From the NCBI GenBank assembly GCA_036023115.1, contig JAYKKT010000076.1, positions 5,704,001 through 5,768,000 of the forward strand: a stretch of DNA of 64,000 nt, given 5' to 3'. The position numbers and the translations under genes are program-made. Origin of the DNA: Brasenia schreberi (Eukaryota > Streptophyta > Magnoliopsida > Nymphaeales > Cabombaceae). Positions 24,820-37,424 of this stretch are shown piece by piece; within the stretch, counting starts at the first letter, position 1; the number at the start of each line of letters is the position of its first letter. A model generated the notes under the pieces. It saw only the letters and a program-made list of their open reading frames with translations. It was not told where the DNA came from and searched no databases.

Positions 24820-26100
24820 TACTTATAGAGCATATTCGAGATACCATTTTCGTATCCATTTGAACTTAGACATCTCCCCTTGTTTGATAATGTGTAGATA
24901 TATAAGATTGATTTATATATCTTTGTATACACGGGTCTTATACATATAAATGTATTATAAACATTTTCGCTTAACAGGATGCATTTGAATTTGGGCATCC
25001 TCTCTTCTGCGGCTGATATATATGTATACTAAGTTTGTGTTATGGATCTTATGTGTACACGATATATGTAAAGGCTCATTTGGAATTTTCTCAATATTCA
25101 CACTGACGGCTGGCTTCACCTGGAGCTTACATTTGATCAAACTACATTAACTTTTACTGTTTGTCTGAAAAATGGACGGTCATGCTATGACGATGAATAA
25201 GGCCAAAGGACCCCCCATGGAGCCCACGTGATTTCATGCTAAGTTGCAGCCAAACCCACACGGATGCCCATCAGGTCGAAAGGAATTCAAAATATAGGCA
25301 CACCAAATGCAGAAATTAGGATGACTGTCTCATACTTGTCTAGCATCAAGCCAATCAAGGAAAACCAGGTTTCAGCGAACGAAAGGCTCATTGATCAATC
25401 TTAGCACTTTGTTTGGAACCCGGGGCTTAGTCAAATGGGCTGGATACCACTCCAAGGTTCATGCAATTGAGTTGAAAATTAATTATAATGGCCTCTAATG
25501 ACTACTGTTACGTTTGAAGGGATCATGACTGACATGGGCTCAATAGGAGTCAAATTCTACTCACTTGGACCAAGTGGCTATACCAAATGAAAAGGAATCC
25601 TCTTCCGTCTGATTGTCTATTTGATTTTTATTATCCTGGGCGCATCTATTCTAGCTTCTTGTGAAAAGGAAAGATGCTTGGTTTTGGTAATTGTAATTTT
25701 ATGAGATGAGGCCCTAAATAATGTGCAATGCAGTTTGTGACATATTGAGATGGTTTATTTTTATCTGAAGAGATTTCATGATGCAACTACTACGATGGCG
25801 ACAAATTGCATTCAACAATCAAAAGCTTATGAGCTGTATCAAATCTTCATTTCTTCATAATGGACACAGTTGAAAATTCCATAATATTGCCAAATAGTCA
25901 AACCACGATTCATGTTCCACATACTTGGACAATGTGAGTACAAAACAGAACCGTTTAGACTGAGGAAATGCGCATCAAAACAAAGAGTCATGATGAAGTT
26001 TTGTTAGTGGTATAGTAGATAAGAACAAGAATTTTGTTGCACAGGTTTTCATCAAGGAAATACTGTCAATGATGCATTAGTGAGGAGCAAAGTGCCTTCT
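24185..26100. other. spacer with microsatellite, no gene seen
   Basis: Apart from the TA microsatellite at 24739-24812 there is no recognisable coding sequence or element. Confidence 0.55.
24739..24812. repeat. (TA)n microsatellite
   Basis: About 37 uninterrupted TA units. Open frames across it are artefacts. Confidence 0.97.
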
Positions 26101-26456
26101 CTAGTGGCCTCCGAAGGATGCGATGTCACTATAATTGGCGGAACAAGAAGCTGAACCACGGCCTGAAATATTGGATGTAGTCTTTGTACTCGTGGACCCT
26201 GCCATTTTTGCTTCGATTTCTTCAGTTGTGGCCGATTTCATTTTCCAGGTCGGAGGAGCAAGAGGTGCATTTGTTGGGAGATGAACTGCACTACTCTCTA
26301 GCATGACAAGAATCTCAGACATTTTTGGCCCTCTTGATGCGTCCTCTTGAACACATAAGAGCCCAATAAGGATGCATCTTAGTAACTCAATGGTATCGCA
26401 TGCTCCAATTATAGATGGATCTATTATTTTCTCAATGTTTCCCAAAGCTTCCATGT
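26101..26456 (-). pseudogene. orphan last exon of a receptor-like kinase
   Basis: The minus-strand exon begins after an acceptor (TTGTGCAG) and runs to a TAG at 26101-26103. It encodes kinase subdomain XI and tail: IIDPSIIGA...LLRCILIGLLCVQEDAS...MSEILVMLES, then a Ser/Thr-rich end. In the normal 'RRPTM' context the invariant Arg is replaced (SRGPKM). No other kinase exon is found in the 1.5 kb upstream on this strand. This looks like a displaced, dead exon of a family related to the kinase at 1449-2608. Confidence 0.75.
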
Positions 26457-28264
26457 CTGCACAATAAAATTATCTTATTTAGATTAATCAAAGAACTCTT
26501 GTTAAAAATTCAAGTTGAGACACATTTCAACAGAAATTTCAGATGCCGAACCATCCATTGATATTTAATTAACACAAAAATGAAGAAGACAATAAGAGAA
26601 AGCAAAATGAAAGTATTATTCATTTACAATTCAAGAAAAGATGTTCACATCTAAATGGTACTTGGTTTATATAGAGTGTGGCCGGGAAGATTCACTAAAG
26701 ATGTTCTTATGTCAAAATATTAAAGGTTGAGGCGTCATATCCTTCAAGCAGCGAGACCTTAGTAGACCTTGTAGGCATTGACCAATTTTCTGAATAATTC
26801 AAAAAGAACCATACTCATTTGGTCTAAGCTTTTCAAACCTCGTTCTTACTAGAGAGTTTTCATTTCTAAAACAAATACATAATAAACGTTTCCTTGAGGT
26901 AGCAAAATTTTGAGGTTGGTCATAATGCTTCTTTGAATTGTCAATATGCCCGATAATCTTCTAATGAACTTTTTCTTGCAGTTCTTCAATTCTCCAACTT
27001 GTTTAGCACTTTCTTCAGCAAACTACTGCACAGGCATGAAATTAATTGAAACAACAACACTTGATCGATATACAATTTTAAATAGGATGTGACTGGTAAT
27101 TTTGTTTTGAGATTGATTTTAAGCAAACTCAACTTGTAAGTGGAGAGCTCGAGTCTCCTGTACCAAGGATCATAAGAAGTTTCCTTGAAAAAGAACTATA
27201 ATTTTGTCTCGTCAATGATAGCCTTTGTCTTTCAAGTGGGCCTCCGTAATATTGATGCTCTTACAGAACATCTAGGCATGTACAAAGGCTTCCCAACTCT
27301 CATCTTGCATCGGCTTCATGTTCATAACTGCCGACGTGCACATGAGCTCCTGCATGGTGGTTTGCTTTACAATGGTTTCACACTCCTGTCAGACTGTGAT
27401 TAATTTCGCATCTTCATCTGAGTTGATTCGTACCTTTGACGATGGATTCACAAGCTCCTTCTAATGTCATCATGGATCTCATATTCATGCATGCTATAAC
27501 TGACTTCATGCCTTAACAGATTCAGTTTCCTGATTCTTCATGTATTTGGTTTCATGCTTTCGTCAGCTCCATGCATAACCAGTTTCGTGATTCAACGTCA
27601 TGCCATGTTGATTCATACCCCTTCACATGCATAATTTGCTCGATGTTTTTGGTTTTATGTAGTTTAATTGGTAACCGATGTGGTCCATCCCTCTTGATGT
27701 CCCATATCTTACCTATACCTAGTTACATTTGTTTGCATTTTATGTTGATAGGTGCATAAATGATGCGTAACTGAATTCAGCTCTTAATACTACAATTTTT
27801 TCACAAAAATCTCCATATGTAGGGCATTGCATGTCGCATATATTCTTTATGACCAGCATCACATGAATCACCTTGCATGTAAATTCATGCATGCATTAGT
27901 CTTCACCTTTACCATTTGGTACTTCTCCCAAAGGCTAACATCTTGAAATCGATCATCCGATTTTCAGGCCTTTCTTCTCATACCCAAGAAACCTGAAGAG
28001 CAGCAGGAGCTGGTTGACCTTCATCTTATGGAGCACGAGTTCATCTAAGAATCAGCCCCTTGATGAGGAATACATCACCGAGTCCATGTCGCAGAACCTA
28101 ATTTACAAAAGTAAGGATAGGGGACCCCAGAGACACCCGAGTGGCACTAGGTGTCAACCCTAGTTTGCCGAGATGAGAAGATGTCTTATAGAGTCCGAAT
28201 GGATCTACACCATCCATCTGGAATAACTTTTAAAAAACAAGATTTACATTGCATATTGTTCTTC
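26457..28264. other. spacer, no gene seen
   Basis: Only short unsupported frames (such as 27185-27403 and 27571-27759). 27430-27960 is rich in degenerate TTCATGC/CATGCAT motifs. No element ends were recognised. Confidence 0.5.
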
Positions 28265-28874
28265 TATAAGCTTGCTCATTGAACGCACACAAAGCAAAGC
28301 CAAGGCTCGGGTAATAAATTATAATAAATCTATAGTTGTTTTTACCCCTAGTGTGCCTCTAAATGTGAGTTGGGATATCATGAGGAGGAGTGGTATAAGA
28401 AAAAGTCCTTCGTTGAAAATTATCAAGGCCTCCCCATGTTAGTGGGTCAGTCTAAGAGTGAGGCATTTCAAACAATTTGAGAGAAAATTACAAAGAAATT
28501 GCAGGGGGATAGAAAAGTTATTATCTGATGGAGATAAGGAGGTTTATACTCGGCTGTTATCCATGCTATGCCAACTTATTTGGTTCTCAGTTTAAAATTA
28601 CCTCTTTATGTAGGAAATTAAAACTTGGCATGCAAGTTTTGGTGGGGAAGTAGAGATGACAAGAAAAAAATCACAAATAAAACTAGCAGAGATTATGCTA
28701 GCCAAAATGCAAAGGTTGGATGGGCTTCTAAGACGTGCACTAAGTAGATATATAACCCTCAAGCTCTACTTTCTAGGATTATGAAATTAGGTAGCTTGAA
28801 ATAAGCAGCTTCTCAATGCTAGAGTGGGCCCATACTCCTCACTCACATGGCACAACATTATGGCAAGGGTGGAG
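28265..28874 (+). mobile_element. L1-type LINE fragment, first part
   Basis: Across frame breaks the plus strand reads INYNKSIVVFTPSVP, WDIMRRSGI, QGLPMLVGQSKSEAF, KITKKLQG and AVIHAMPTYLVLSLKLPL...KFWWGSRDD. This is the stretch just after the reverse transcriptase core in plant L1 LINEs (compare 'YLGLP...G.SK...F' and 'KFWWG'). It is interrupted at 28874 by copia element A and continues at 33784. Confidence 0.85.
28870..28874. repeat. TSD TGGAG, left copy (copia A)
   Basis: TGGAG precedes the LTR here and follows the other LTR at 33784-33788. Confidence 0.9.
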
Positions 28875-29141
28875 TGTTGAAAAATTTATTGATAAACAAT
28901 TTGTAGAGTAAGGAATGTTAGTTGGAGAACACCTCTCAACAAAGAGGAGAAGAGTAGTCTTTTTCCTGCAGCCTTCCAGATTGCTACACCTCTCTCCTCT
29001 CTCTAACCATATGCGTAAGTGGATACTTATGTTATATTTATAACTTAAAAGACTAATCTAGCCTTATTAGACATACTTAATAACTGGATCAGAAAATTAT
29101 GAATGGATTCAATATCCAAGGATCCAATACACTTCTTAACA
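28875..29141 (-). repeat. 3' LTR of copia A
   Basis: 267 bp, starting TGTTGAAAAATTT and ending CTTCTTAACA. It is alignable over its whole length with 33517-33783. Confidence 0.95.
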
Positions 29142-29156
29142 CTCCTCCTCAAGTTG
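29142..29156 (-). promoter_or_regulatory. polypurine tract of copia A
   Basis: The minus strand reads TTGAGGAGGAGT immediately before the 3' LTR. It is the expected plus-strand primer site. Confidence 0.8.
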
Positions 29157-29584
29157 AGTGGAAGATATTTATTACACCCAACTTGCTCAGAGTCATCTTG
29201 TGACTCCTTCTATTGATTGCTTTTATTAGAAAATTTACCCTTTAGTCAACTTACTTAACATACACCAACTTGAACTATTTACTACTTTCTATTTTATGAA
29301 ATGATAGTCAATCTCAATATGTTTAGTCCTCTTATGATACATAGGATTTTATGCCATTTGTATAGATGCATTGCTATCACAATATAAGAGAATATGATAT
29401 AGAACCTCCACTCCCAACTCATGTACAAGAGATATTAACCACAACCCTTCACATATCACTTGAGCAATTGATCTATACTCAGCTTTAACACTAGATTGGG
29501 TAATAACATACTATCTTTTGCTCTTTCATGATACTACACTACCCCAAGTAATCTAGTACATTTTTTGTCATAAAAGAAACTAGC

Positions 29585-30533
29585 CTAGTTTGCATCTAAA
29601 TATACTTCAATATTAAGATTTCTAGAATTAGAATAAAGATCATACCTAAGAGTAGCTTTGAGATACCGCAAGATTCGATAAACCGCACCCATATGTGTTT
29701 TTGTAGGAGCATGCATGAATCGACAAACCATACCAATTGCATAAGTAATATATAAACAAGTAATGGTAAGATAAATCCGCTTCCTAACCAATCTTTGATA
29801 CTTGCCCGTATCTCTATACTTTGTGTCATCATCAAGATGTAGCTTCTAGTTTACTTCCATAGGGGTATCACAATTCTTGCAATCTATCATATTTGTATCC
29901 TTCAATAAATCCAAAGTGTACTTTCTTTGGGTTAGAAACACTCCTTTATTTGAGTATAAAACTTTAATTCCCAAGCAATAGCGTAATTTGCCCAAGTCCT
30001 TTAAACCAAACAACTTATGCAGTTGACTCTTTCGTCTTGTGATATCTTCAAGATCATCTCTTTTGACGATGATATCATCCACATTGGCAATAAGAATAGT
30101 TTGTTTCTTCCTTCTTAACAAATTAGGTATGATCATTTGTACTCATATCGTCTCCCAAACTAGTTATGCCTTGACTAAATTTTTCAAACCAAACTCTAGG
30201 TGATTGTTTCATACCATAAATAGCCTTATTTAATTTACATATCGTCCCCTATTACTCTTTGGTATCATAAAACTTTAATTCCATATAAACTTCTTTATTG
30301 AGATTGCCTTGCAGAAAAGCATTTTTTATATTCAACTATCATAGGTCCCAATCCTTGTGAGTTGCAAGACTCAGAATAACCTTGATAGAAGTAAGCTTTG
30401 CCACATGAGCAAATGTTTCATTATAGTCAATATTGTAGGACTGGTTGTAGCCCTTAGCAACAAGTCTTTTTTTATATATTTCAAAACTTCCATCAACTTT
30501 ATACTTAATTGCATAAACCCACTTGAAGCCCAC
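29585..30533 (-). pseudogene. copia A reverse transcriptase and RNase H
   Basis: Pieces 30533-30339 (WVYAIKYKVDGSFEIYKKRLVAKGYNQ split by frame ends), 30136-29846 (NVDDIIVKRDDLE, with the YVDD Tyr changed; LGLKDLGKLRYCLGI; QRKYTLDLL) and 29791-29585 (IYLTITCLYITYAIGMVCRFM, ILRYLKATLRYDL) follow copia RT and RNase H. At least two frame breaks separate them. Confidence 0.9.
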
Positions 30534-30978
30534 CTATTTTCTTTCTAGAGGTAAATCAACAATAGTCCAAGTGTTGTTCTTGATTAAAACATCTAATTCA
30601 ACTTTCACTCTCCACTAAAGGTTTTTACTGGCTTCCTCAACAGTTTTAAGCACATGATATAACTTAATATTCATAACAAAATTTTGATAACTTCTAGAAG
30701 TGTATACATAGGAAATATACTAGGAGATAAGATAGAGAGTATATGCTCTTTTACCTTTTCAAAGGGCTTAGGCTACTCTGAATTTGACTCTATGAGAAGT
30801 TGAGGATCGAAATTCATGGTCTTGATCACTTCAATTTGATTTTGAGGCATTACTACATTTCTCTATCCCCATTTGTAAACCTTGGTCTCTTTTGGAGCAA
30901 CTTCAATCTCTTCTTTCTTATCAGGATCTAATTCTATTTTTTCAAGACTTATTGGAAGAACATTTGTAGGTTTATTCG

Positions 30979-31892
30979 TTAGATCCACAAGCTCCCTCTT
31001 AGAGGAATAGTAGGGAGTAGACTCAAAGCATGTGACATATAAAGAAACATAAGTTTTTCTATAAATTGGATCATAGAATTTGTACCCTTTTTGTAATTTT
31101 GAGTATCCAAGAAATATATACTTATAGCCCTAGGGTTAAGTTTATCCCTGATAGGTTGATGGATATGGACATAACATGTATAACCAAAACATGGGGGTAA
31201 TATGTGACAGTTTTGTCTCATGAGTAAGAAGTTTACAAGGAGATTCACCGTTGAGTACTGAACTTGGCATTTTGTTGATTAAATAGATTGAGGTTAAGAC
31301 AACTTTACTCCAATAAAATATAGACTCATTGCACCCAATAAGAAGTGTGTGTGATCCTTCTACAATGTATTTGCACAAGTAGTTTGATAAATATTACCAT
31401 GTGTATGGAGCTAGTCCTATAATTGGCCGATAAGATACTTCCCATTCTTTGAACGAAAATTTTTATAGAGGAATTAAATTGGGTTAGGATAAACTTATGA
31501 ATAATTAGAAAAATAACTAAAATTTTAGCCTTGAATTTCATTAAATATATTATTGAAAGTCGGGTACAATCATCTATGAAGAAAATAAAATATTTTTGAC
31601 CACTAAGAGAATCTATTAGACTAGGACCCCAAACATCAAAATAAATCAATTCAAAAGGTTGTGACTTTTTAGACTTGCTACTAAGATAAGAAACTCTTTA
31701 ATGCTTTGCCTTTTGATAGACGTCACATTCTAAAAATACATTATTTGACTCAAGAAGAATACTAGAAATTACACTACTAAATTTATATATAGGTAAATGT
31801 TCCAAGCACTCATGACATAACCTAATCTTTGCTCTACTTATGGTCATAGCTGAAGTAGTACTAGAAGAACCCTTAGCCGAGTAGTCATTCAA
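30979..31892 (-). pseudogene. copia A integrase region
   Basis: 31892-31698 holds the gag-pre-integrase segment (CHECLEHLPIYKF, and a CDVYQKAKH remnant of the zinc finger). 31649-31326 holds the catalytic core (IYFDVWGP...YFIFFIDDCTRLS). 31378-30979 holds the core end (YLINKMPSSVLNGESP). The enzyme inserts element cDNA; here it is broken by frameshifts. Confidence 0.9.
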
Positions 31893-32075
31893 TATATAGC
31901 CACATTCTCAAGCTATCATGACCAAAGATTTTTCCTATCTTCATATCCTACAAAAAAGAGCTAGAAGGAGAGAAGGTAAATTGACAAATTAAGTTTACAC
32001 ACTTCCCTTTTCTATCATACAAGTCTGTCAATTTAATGGGTGGTAGACAAAACATACTTCTTAGGGTATTTTAAG

Positions 32076-33146
32076 TCATACTTGAGATCTAGAATATGAG
32101 GAAGATTTACCATTTGCCAAGTAAGAATTTTGAGTCATCGTAGTATGAGATGTGGATGTTGAAGCTTGGTCACTGAATCTTGATTCTAGGTCTTTTATAT
32201 ACTTCATTAATTCATTGATAGTTTCTGCACTGTTAGGAGAATTTTCTAATACATGAGCATAATTTTCTATATTATTCATGAAATCCTGTTTGCCAATTAA
32301 GTTTCAGCATTGAACCTTAGTACGTCGATACTTGCCATAATGTGTACATTTTACCTTTTCCTTTTCTTCAGAAGAGGGTCGTCCATGGCCTCTACCTCCT
32401 AGCATTATATCCTCCTCTCCCACAAAAGTACTGAAACTCATTTTTTCCCAGAAAGTCATTATGGTCAACAATGAGACTATTCTCTTTTTTCAGTCTCCTT
32501 CTATCTTCTTCTCTAAGAAGAAGTAAATACACCGTTCCAAGGGAAGATAGTTCCTCTCTTTCAAGAATATTGACTTTCACAACTTTATACTCGGGATTAA
32601 CTCCCATAACAAATAAAAAACCTTCCTTTTTTTTAGACTCTTTATTTCTTTCTTTGGAATAGGCTAAGCATTTGATAGTTGCGTAGAATTGTAACTCATT
32701 CTAGATGCCACAAAGATATGCATAATATTCGCTAATAGTTTTAGTATCTTGTCTATATTTTCTATTTCTCCTACGATTTCATATTCTTTTGCACCATTTT
32801 TTGCTAAAAATATGCCTCAAACACAACTCTCCATATTTCACAGGCTCAATCAAGATACATAAAGTTTGTACCGATTGATTTGGCCATAGATTGCAATAGC
32901 CACGAAGATACCAATGCATCTTCCTTTCTTCATTTTAGATAGTTGGGATTAAGCTCTCCCGAACGAGGTTGTTGTCCTATAAGATGAGTCCATCTCCCTC
33001 TAGCAATGATGGCTAACTCAATGCCCATTGGAGAAAATTTCTATCATCTAATTTAATATTTGTGACTTGAATTATATCAAATTTTCTCCTTGTTGAACAT
33101 CTAAAATTGCTAATGGGAATCCAATGGATTTATCTTTATCTTCCAT
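32076..33146 (-). pseudogene. copia A gag region
   Basis: The likely start ATG at 33146 opens a frame (MEDKDKSIGFPLAIL) soon broken by stops. Later pieces at 32607-32392 and 32279-32076 include a zinc-knuckle remnant near FQYFCGRGGYNARR. Gag forms the particle; this one is not functional. Confidence 0.65.
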
Positions 33147-33499
33147 GCTTCCCCTTTGATTATCTTTCAATATTAGGGTTAATGAATCCCTAATATGTCA
33201 ACACAACCGGTTGAAGTAATTGATTAGAGAAATTTCTGCACATTAGAAATTTTTTTATAATGGGGGATCGCTTACTCTCCATATTTACCTACACAACTAC
33301 AATAGGGATACTACCATTAGTAGGATAAAACTAACCTATCTTATAACATCTTCCTTGTTGTACCTTGTCTTTCGCCAACAATCATACAATGCCGTTGTCT
33401 TTCACAATCTCCTATGCACCAATACTTTGATGCTTTATCACCAATTACAAAACCACCAAATACAAGATTTGTTCTTGTTAAACGCAATGTTTTTGATGC

Positions 33500-33516
33500 T
33501 CTAGGGCTCGATACCA
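33500..33516 (-). promoter_or_regulatory. primer binding site of copia A
   Basis: The minus strand reads TGGTATCGAGCCC right after the 5' LTR end. It is close to the TGGTATCAGAGCC complement of initiator Met tRNA. Confidence 0.85.
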
Positions 33517-33783
33517 TGTTGAAAAATTTATTGATAAACAATCTGTGGAGTACAAAATTTTAGTTGGAGAACACCTCTCAACTAAGAGGACAAGAGTGAG
33601 CTTTTTCCTTCAGCCTTCCTGATGTTGTGCCTCTCTCCACTCTCTAACCCTAAGCTTAAGTTGATACTTATATTATCTTTATATCTTAAAAGACTAATCG
33701 AACCTTACTTAGACATACTTAATAACTAGATCAGAAAATTATGAATGGATCCAATATCCAAGGATCCGATACACTTCTTAACA
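33517..33783 (-). repeat. 5' LTR of copia A
   Basis: 267 bp, the partner of 28875-29141, ending at AACA before the right TGGAG duplication (33784-33788). Confidence 0.95.
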
Positions 33784-34420
33784 TGGAGGTGCTCAAGCTG
33801 GTCTATTTATGGAGAGTATGAGACAAAACAAAGGTAAGAATTTAAGAAGATCCATGATTAGCAGGCAAGTACAATTTATATTGTAATTGAGCTTTGCAAA
33901 TGGATGATGGAATGAAAATCTTTTGAGTCTATTTGAACGAGGAACATGTAATTCAAAGTATTCTCTTGCCTTCACCCAAATATGATGACTATCTTTTGGT
34001 TCTATGGTAATAATGGTGAAAGGACTTAAGTTGGTATTATATATAAGGTTTAGAAGAGGTAGTAGGGTAAGGGTTATGCAATTTGTAGGACTTAAGCTAT
34101 TGTGGAAGTCTATCTAGACTCTTGAGATTCCTCAAAAGGTTCGAATTTTCTTATAGAGAGTGAAGTTGTATGCTATGGCTACTAAGAAGGATTTAGTGTC
34201 GAAGGAGTTGCTATTGGTAAGGTTGTTTCCATGTCCAATGATGATGTTGAGGACTCATCGACTACTTATCCTCCAATATCCATATATTGGAAGGAGACTA
34301 GTTTTCTTGATTTCATAATGATGATTGTCTTTTTAGGGAAAAGTGAAGAGATATGTATACAATTATATTATTGTGGCATCAGTTTCAGAAGAAAGAAACT
34401 CTGTATGGAATGACAACTAG
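33784..34420 (+). mobile_element. L1-type LINE fragment, second part
   Basis: It resumes the L1 reading after copia A. Around 34080-34200 the plus strand encodes LWKSI*TLEIPQKVRIFL*R with ATKKDLVSKELL, which matches the zinc-finger-like zf-RVT end of plant L1 ORF2 ('LWKLKVPPKVKHFLWR'). Stops are frequent. The end of the fragment is not defined. Confidence 0.75.
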
Positions 34421-34536
34421 TGCATTTTCTTTCTTAGTAAATGTGGAGGTTGAGCATTCTTTATAGGCAATGAGATGGAATCATGGAAGAAAGAAAAGAA
34501 TTTTAGTAAGGCCCATACAATCTCATAAGGGGAAAA

Positions 34537-34786
34537 TGTGAAAGAATGATAAAAGTATTATGCTTTGTGTTATATTATTGTATTAACTAAGTAGGGATAA
34601 TTTAGTCTTTTAAGTTAAAATGGTTTATACTTAAGTATGTTGTTACTGATTAGGGTTAGTAGAGATAAGAAAGGAGAAAGACAAAAAAAGAGCAATCGGC
34701 ATCCATAGAAGAGTCACACCCAAATTTGTACATCTTTCTTCATCATTTTAATAGAATTTTGATTATTTTTGCATCCAATTCAATCA
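34537..34786 (+). repeat. 5' LTR of copia B
   Basis: It begins TGTGAAAGAATG and ends CAATTCAATCA just before a PBS-like sequence. The partner LTR is outside the window, so the boundaries rest on the TG/CA ends and the PBS. Confidence 0.7.
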
Positions 34787-34788
34787 AA

Positions 34789-34803
34789 ATAGTATCAAAG
34801 TAG
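34789..34803 (+). promoter_or_regulatory. degraded primer binding site of copia B
   Basis: TAGTATCAAAGTAGG resembles TGGTATCAGAGCAGG, the initiator Met tRNA complement, with a few substitutions. Confidence 0.65.
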
Positions 34804-34969
34804 GCAGATTAAAGCGAGAAAGAAAAAGTACAACTAGTCGATTAGCATTTTGCTTTGATCCATTCAATTAACTATCAACACAAGTATGATATAAAAAACC
34901 TAATCTCTAAAAAAGCAAACAGAGAATAGGATAATGGCAGACTAAGTGCTACAATCAGATATGAACGAC

Positions 34970-35580
34970 TCCCTTTATTACCAACATCAAGCTCGAAGGC
35001 AAAAATTAACTTGAATGGTTGAGATATATTTTCTCCTATCTTCCTCTTGAATTAATAAGAAGTAAATTGTCTTGAGTGTTTGATTTATTACTATTCTATT
35101 AGCGTGTGTGGCATTTCTTCACTTGCTAGAACAACAGTTTCCACAATTTCGTATTCTAATGAAATGTCGTGCAAGAGATCAACTATCTTCTTTTTTCAAA
35201 CTCATTTCCCCTTTCTTTTGCATATTTCTTACATTGTATCAAAGTGAAATAAGCTAATTTGTCCCATAATCCTCTTAATTCTATGTAATATTCACTGATA
35301 GATTTTTTACTTTTCTTGCATTATGAATTTTTTTTAGGAGTTCATACTCCTTTGCAATGTTCTTTTTTTGTAAATAGGCTTCCCTCACTTCTCAAATTTT
35401 ATGGGTTGTTTCTAAATATAAAAAAGAATACCTATATTTGGCAACATCGAGTTTATCAACCACGCAGCTACTAGGGCATCTTCTCTTTCACATTTAGAGT
35501 AGCATAGACTCTTTAAATATGGTTTTCCACTTTGAATAGTGAGGTACTCGGGAGGTGTAGAATTTTAAAAAAATAATTTT
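34970..35580. pseudogene. copia B gag with an inverted internal segment
   Basis: The gag start lies on the plus strand near 34970-35060 (KLEGKNYLEWLRYIFSYLP after correcting breaks). The continuation is on the minus strand from about 35575 down to 35090: PYLKSLCYSKCE, EREDALVAAWLINSML, FLYLETTHKI, then KFIMQEK. These are consecutive parts of one copia gag, so the later part has been flipped within the element. From about 35585 the plus strand resumes with the post-gag region and the protease site (YWVIDSSATNEF). Confidence 0.75.
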
Positions 35581-36169
35581 TGTTAGAAGAGGATACAATC
35601 AGTAGACTACAGGTAGAGGAGGAACCAGAGGCAAAGGACTTGGAGATAGCTATGTAAAAGGTGTAGAAGGACAATTCATAGAAACATCATCAGCAACCTC
35701 TACTTCCTCAAAAAATTATCACCTAACAATGATATCAACATAGGGTGATCAAGTAGGAATGAGTGATAATTTCTCTGATTTATCTTCAAATAGATATTGG
35801 GTTATTGATTCAAGTGCAACTAATGAGTTTCAGAGAAGGATTACTCGACTATCAAGAATTAAGTGAGAAGGTTAAAATTATTGATAATTCATTTATATCA
35901 ATAGCAGGAAAAAACATTTATGGACAACATTAGGACTTTTTTTATCCTATACCTCATATTTTGATGAATCTTCTTTGAGTTAGAACATTAGCCTTAAGAT
36001 TAAATTATGGTATATCTATTTTTTCTTCTTATTGTACATTTCAAGAAAATGAGACCAAAAAGGTCATTGGGTATGGTAGAAGGAATGGAGGACTCTACTT
36101 ATATTAAGGAAACTTTGGAGGATCAACAACACAAGTAGCTTCTACACATCCGAATAAAGAAGTGATACT

Positions 36170-36890
36170 ATGGCATCAAAGTCTAGGACACCTACTACTA
36201 TCGAAAATACAAGCCATTATACCATAGTTATCAAAAATCGGCAATGGAACTTACCTAAAATGTGAACCTTGTCAACTAGAGAAACATGTTAGAGTTAATT
36301 TTCCTTGAAGTATAACAAGAACTCATAGTGCATTTAGTTTGATACATTCAGATATATGAGGTCATGCCCAATTACTGCTATCATTGGACATAAATATTTT
36401 ATTTCCCTCATTGATGATTACTCTCGATTTAGCATTGTTTATTTGATAAAACCTAAGGATGAAGTTGTAACTATATTTCTTTTATTTTAAAAATTTATTG
36501 AGAAGCAATTTTAGGCACATATCAGAATTATTAGGTCAAATAATGGGGGTAAATTCACTTCAGAAATATTAAAGAATTATTTGGTAGCATATGGAATCAT
36601 TCATCAAACATCATGCATGTACTCTCCACAACATAATGGGGTAGTATAGAGAAAGAATCGACATATACTAAAGACAACATGAACCTTGATAATTAGAAGT
36701 AAATCTCCAAAGTACTTTTGGGGTGAAGTTGTACTCATGTCAGTCTATCTTATAAATCGTTCACCATCAATAGTTCTAGAAGAAAAGGTGCCTCTAAAAG
36801 TACTATTTGAAAATGAAAAACTCTTTAGTTTAATCTGTAGAGTTTTTCAGCGTGTGTTATGTGCATGCACATTACAACAACAGAGATAAA
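36170..36890 (+). pseudogene. copia B integrase region
   Basis: The plus strand shows a gag-pre-integrase segment (LWHQSLGHL, CEPCQLEKHVRV), core motifs across frameshifts (FISLIDDYSRFSIVYLIKPK) and the core end (FWGEVVLMSVYLINRSPS...VLEEKVPLKVLF). It is broken by several stops. Confidence 0.85.
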
Positions 36891-37424
36891 CTAGATCCAA
36901 GAGCAATAAAGTGTTTATTGGCTATTCACCATTCCAAAAATATTACAGAAGCTATGAACCCACTTCAAGAAAATATTGTGTCTAGAGATATAACTTTTCA
37001 TAAACTCACATAATACTATAGTAATGAGGGGGAGCCAAAACTAGTGCGAAAACATAAAGAGTCACTTCTAACAATATTATTTGAAGAAAATCATAAAGAA
37101 AGTGGGGCCAAAATTGGTGGTGATAAAGTCCTTGAGAAACAAAATATCAATCAAGTTTACAAAAGATGTAAGTTCCCATCTAGCATAAGTGAGTCACAAA
37201 CAGATCCCAATCATGCCAGACAAATTCCTCCAATAATGATGATGCAAGACAAGATGGACCTGTCGATTGCATTAAGAAAGGAAAAAGGAAATATGTATCA
37301 AATATACAATTTCATTGATTATGAAGAAGTTTTAGCAGAATATAAATTGTTTGTGATAAATTTAGATGTAGTAAATATAACAAAAATATGGAAAGATGCA
37401 AACTCATCAAAAGAATGATAGCTT

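Larger units (their letters stand above)
28875..33783 (-). mobile_element. Ty1/copia element A, complete but decayed
   Basis: A 4.9-kb minus-strand element with two 267-bp LTRs, TG...CA ends, a PBS, a PPT and a 5-bp duplication (TGGAG). Domain order is gag, pre-integrase, integrase, RT, RNase H, as in copia. Numerous stops and frameshifts occur. The LTRs differ at roughly one base in ten by eye, so it is an old insertion. Confidence 0.95.

Noticed and set aside
27185..27403. 72-codon open frame
   Set aside because: No recognisable domain, no splice or neighbour context, and length expected by chance.
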